Assembly: GCA_016748015.1 (NCBI GenBank)
Contig: JAAOMT010000128.1
Span: 1,587,671-1,651,670 of the forward strand
Source: Geosiphon pyriformis
Taxonomy: Eukaryota; Glomeromycota; Glomeromycetes; Archaeosporales; Geosiphonaceae
Length of the DNA: 64,000 bases
Direction of reading: 5' to 3'
Below, piece by piece: positions 61,780 through 64,000 of this stretch. The position numbers were made by a program, and so were the translations under genes. The notes under the pieces were generated by a model that saw only the letters and a list, made by a program, of their open reading frames with translations, ran no database searches and had not been told where the DNA came from. Numbering within the stretch: the first letter of the stretch is position 1; the number at the start of each line of letters is the position of its first letter.

Positions 61780-62150
61780 TTTAAGCTCTAATTTTAATCT
61801 ACTTAAATCACAGCAAGTTATTTATTATTACTACTAATATATTAAGTCAAGTATTGAAAGCTGTATTATCACAAAAAAAATTAAATAAATAAAAACATTC
61901 AATAGCATATGCCAGTCAAAATTTGAGTATAGCTAAAAAAAACTATAAAACTCTAACACTAGAATATTTAGCTATTTTTTGGACTGTTATTAAATAAAAA
62001 GAATACTTAAGCCAAAAACTTAATATATATATTAACCACAAAAAATTGACATTAATTTAAAAGCAAAAATTTGGAAATAATTGTTATGCAAGATAGAAAA
62101 TAAAACTATTATCATTTAATTATAAAGTACATTATAAAAATAAAAATACT
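61780..62150 (+). pseudogene. Gypsy copy E RNase H remnant
   Basis: Blocks readable through stops: FITTNILSQVLKAVLSQKK (canonical YTDAS...GAVL-Q), HSIAYASQNLSIAKKNYKTLTLEYLAIFWTV, and LNIYINHKKLTLI (canonical TDHKAL). The catalytic aspartates are replaced by Asn in the first and last of these. It continues directly from the RT. Confidence 0.78.
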
Positions 62151-62439
62151 AATAACTTATCATAAATAAAACAAATTTAAAAACATTTCAATTCAAAAAT
62201 ATAACAAAAAATAAACACACAAAAATATTAACAACTCCAATATTATATTAATACTCAATAGTTTAAAAATAAATTATCTCAAAAAAAACAAAACAACATA
62301 AAACAGCAATCAAAATATTTTATTACTTATTAAAATATATTATATTAGAAATACAAAAAAATCTAAACCAACTACTTAAAGTAATTACAAAACCAAAAAA
62401 AGAAAAAATACTGTTTAATATGTATTTAAATCTAACTGC

Positions 62440-63200
62440 AAAACATTTTTATAAAGAAGCAATCATAAAAAAAACCAGAAAAAGATACTATTGGCCATCA
62501 ATATATCCAGATATTATCTAATATGTTCAAAATTATAATGTTTGTTAAAAAAAAAAACAAGATTCAGTAAACCACTAAAACCAATTAAAATAAGACAACT
62601 ATTTGATTAGATTGAAATTGACTTAATAAAACCATTAATAATAATTAGCAAAAACAATTAATACATAATAATAATTATAGATTATTATACAAAATAGCCA
62701 GAAGCTAAAGCCATTTAAAAAGCAAATGCAAAATTTATAACCAAATTCATATACCAGAATTTGATTTGTTAACATAAATGTTCAAAAAAATTGTTATTAA
62801 ACCAAAAAACTCATTTTATAATTAAAACATTAACAGAATTAAGTTAAAAATTTGGAATTAAAAAACTATTATTATCTTTATATTATTTATAAACAAATAG
62901 CTTAGTTAAAAAGTTTAACAGAATATTATACAAAACAATAACCAAGATTAATTAAAAAAACCAGAATAAATAATATTTGTTTATACTATTAATATTATTT
63001 ACTTATTAAACAATAAAGCAAGATATTATATAAGCAATATTATTTTAACTAGTCTATAATAGAATAGTAATATTATTAATTAAGACAGATATTAATACAT
63101 ACCTAACAGAACCAATAACAAAAGCCAACTTTCAAAAAACATTGCTAAAAAAAACATATAACTTAATAAAAACTCTAAAAAACAAAAGATAAAAAGCAGT
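62440..63200 (+). pseudogene. Gypsy copy E integrase remnant
   Basis: RYYWPSIYPDII, VQNYNVC, KKKQDSVNH (end of the HHCC zinc region), then FDQIEIDLIKPL, IDYYTKQPEAKAI, and NSLVKKFNRILYKTITKI (canonical NGLVERFNR). Spacing and order match retroviral-type integrases of gypsy elements. Catalytic DDE residues are partly lost. Further C-terminal text (IYKNTVCVT near 63,600) is recognisable only loosely. Confidence 0.78.
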
Positions 63201-64000
63201 TAATAATATACAAAAATCACAAAAAAAATAAAAAAACAATATGACAACCAATTATCAAAAAAACCAGTCAAATTCAAGATTAAAAACAAAATATTTTTAC
63301 ATTGTACCAAAAAAAAAAAACAATAAAGTAAAAAATTTAACTCTAAATGAGACAATTTATTTTATATTAAAAAAATTCTAGAAAATAAAATTTATAAATT
63401 AAGATAGAACAACAAAATTTTAACTAAAACAATACAAAGTAATTGGCTAAAACCATATTATAATATAGTATTATTATTCACTAATAATATTCTACAATTG
63501 AGAATACAAGAAATACTAGTCAAACCAAATAAAATTTCATAAAATTTGAAACCAATTATAATTATTAAAGAAAACATAAAAAGTAGATAAAATAAAAGTA
63601 TATAAAAACACAGTATGTGTGACAAAAACAACAATAAAAAATAAAAATCTCAGACTACATTTATACAATAGTACAACAATTGTTTTAAGCCATAAATTAA
63701 CAACAATTAGACATAAAAATTATTATCAATTACTAAACAATTTGTTATAAAAACACAAAAAAAGAAAGAAAAACAAAAATTACTCTATATTAACAATTAT
63801 AAAACCAAATAAAGTATTGATTAGATAAGATTATAAAAAAAGTAAAGAATACTTTTAGAAAAATACCAATTATTATTCTAACAGAAGAACTAACTAAAAA
63901 AAAAACTGAAAACTATGAACAAAATAACTTTCAATAGAATACTATTACTATTAATTGAGACAAAAGCTGAATATTTAGGAATTGTATATTAACAAATCCA

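Larger units (their letters stand above)
55900..64000 (+). mobile_element. Decayed gypsy-type LTR retrotransposon, copy E (gag-PR-dUTPase-RT-RH-IN)
   Basis: A long LTR retrotransposon remnant on the plus strand that runs out of the window. Domain order, read through stops: gag-like (about 56,900-57,790), aspartic protease (58,500-58,640), a cysteine-rich section (59,180-59,800), a dUTPase-like domain (60,072-60,323), reverse transcriptase (61,190-61,560), RNase H (61,780-62,150) and integrase (62,440-63,200). RT-RNase H-integrase order defines the Ty3/gypsy class. G is strongly depleted on this strand, TGG/CAA-derived stops are everywhere and no domain is functional. The pol arrangement is full-length; the 3' LTR, if present, lies beyond 64,000. 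Confidence 0.85.

Overview
The window looks like a piece of a very AT-rich fungal nuclear genome, most likely an arbuscular mycorrhizal fungus of the Rhizophagus/Glomeromycotina type. That placement is inferred from three things: many short spliced introns (mostly GT-AG, about 70-110 bases) in conserved fungal housekeeping genes, a LINE family of the kind that fills Rhizophagus genomes, and extreme AT decay of the transposon blocks. No species can be named from sequence reading alone.

Layout. (1) 1-11,400: a block almost without G and C, made of two decayed LINE copies on the + strand (3' part of copy A at 1-3,050; copy B at about 3,400-9,890) with a decayed LTR-like repeat between them. (2) 11,400-19,400: a first gene island of near-normal composition, holding an uncharacterised low-complexity protein (- strand, two exons), a stand-alone ASCH-domain protein (- strand) and a tRNA-Phe(GAA). 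(3) 19,400-22,540: AT-rich filler with an LTR-like repeat. (4) 22,540-40,700: the main gene island, with five conserved genes that I could splice almost to the base. These are NDUFA8 (respiratory complex I, +), clathrin heavy chain CHC1 (25 exons, -), 26S proteasome ATPase RPT4 (7 exons, -), a BAR-PH-ArfGAP-ankyrin protein of the Csx2 type (7 exons, +) and a SAP-domain mRNA-export protein of the Tho1/SARNP type (6 exons, -). (5) 41,585-50,140: a less decayed but dead LINE (copy C), interrupted by two separate solo LTRs that each carry a 4-base target duplication. A 20-base assembly gap lies inside the first LTR. (6) 50,150-64,000: a second extremely AT-rich block with LTR-like repeats, a decayed gypsy-type gag-protease fragment (copy D) and a longer decayed gypsy element (copy E) that runs off the right edge. 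Copy E still shows gag, protease, a dUTPase-like domain, reverse transcriptase, RNase H and integrase.

The conserved genes have no shared pathway. CHC1 and the ArfGAP protein both belong to vesicle traffic, RPT4 to protein turnover, NDUFA8 to respiration and Tho1 to mRNP packaging. The retrotransposons are all inactivated: catalytic aspartates in LINE and gypsy domains have repeatedly become asparagines, and CAA/CAG/TGG codons have become stops. The most notable observations are the dUTPase-like domain in the gypsy element, the two solo LTRs with readable target duplications inside one LINE, and the sharp compositional split between gene islands and transposon blocks. I found no CRISPR array, rRNA gene or bacterial-type operon.
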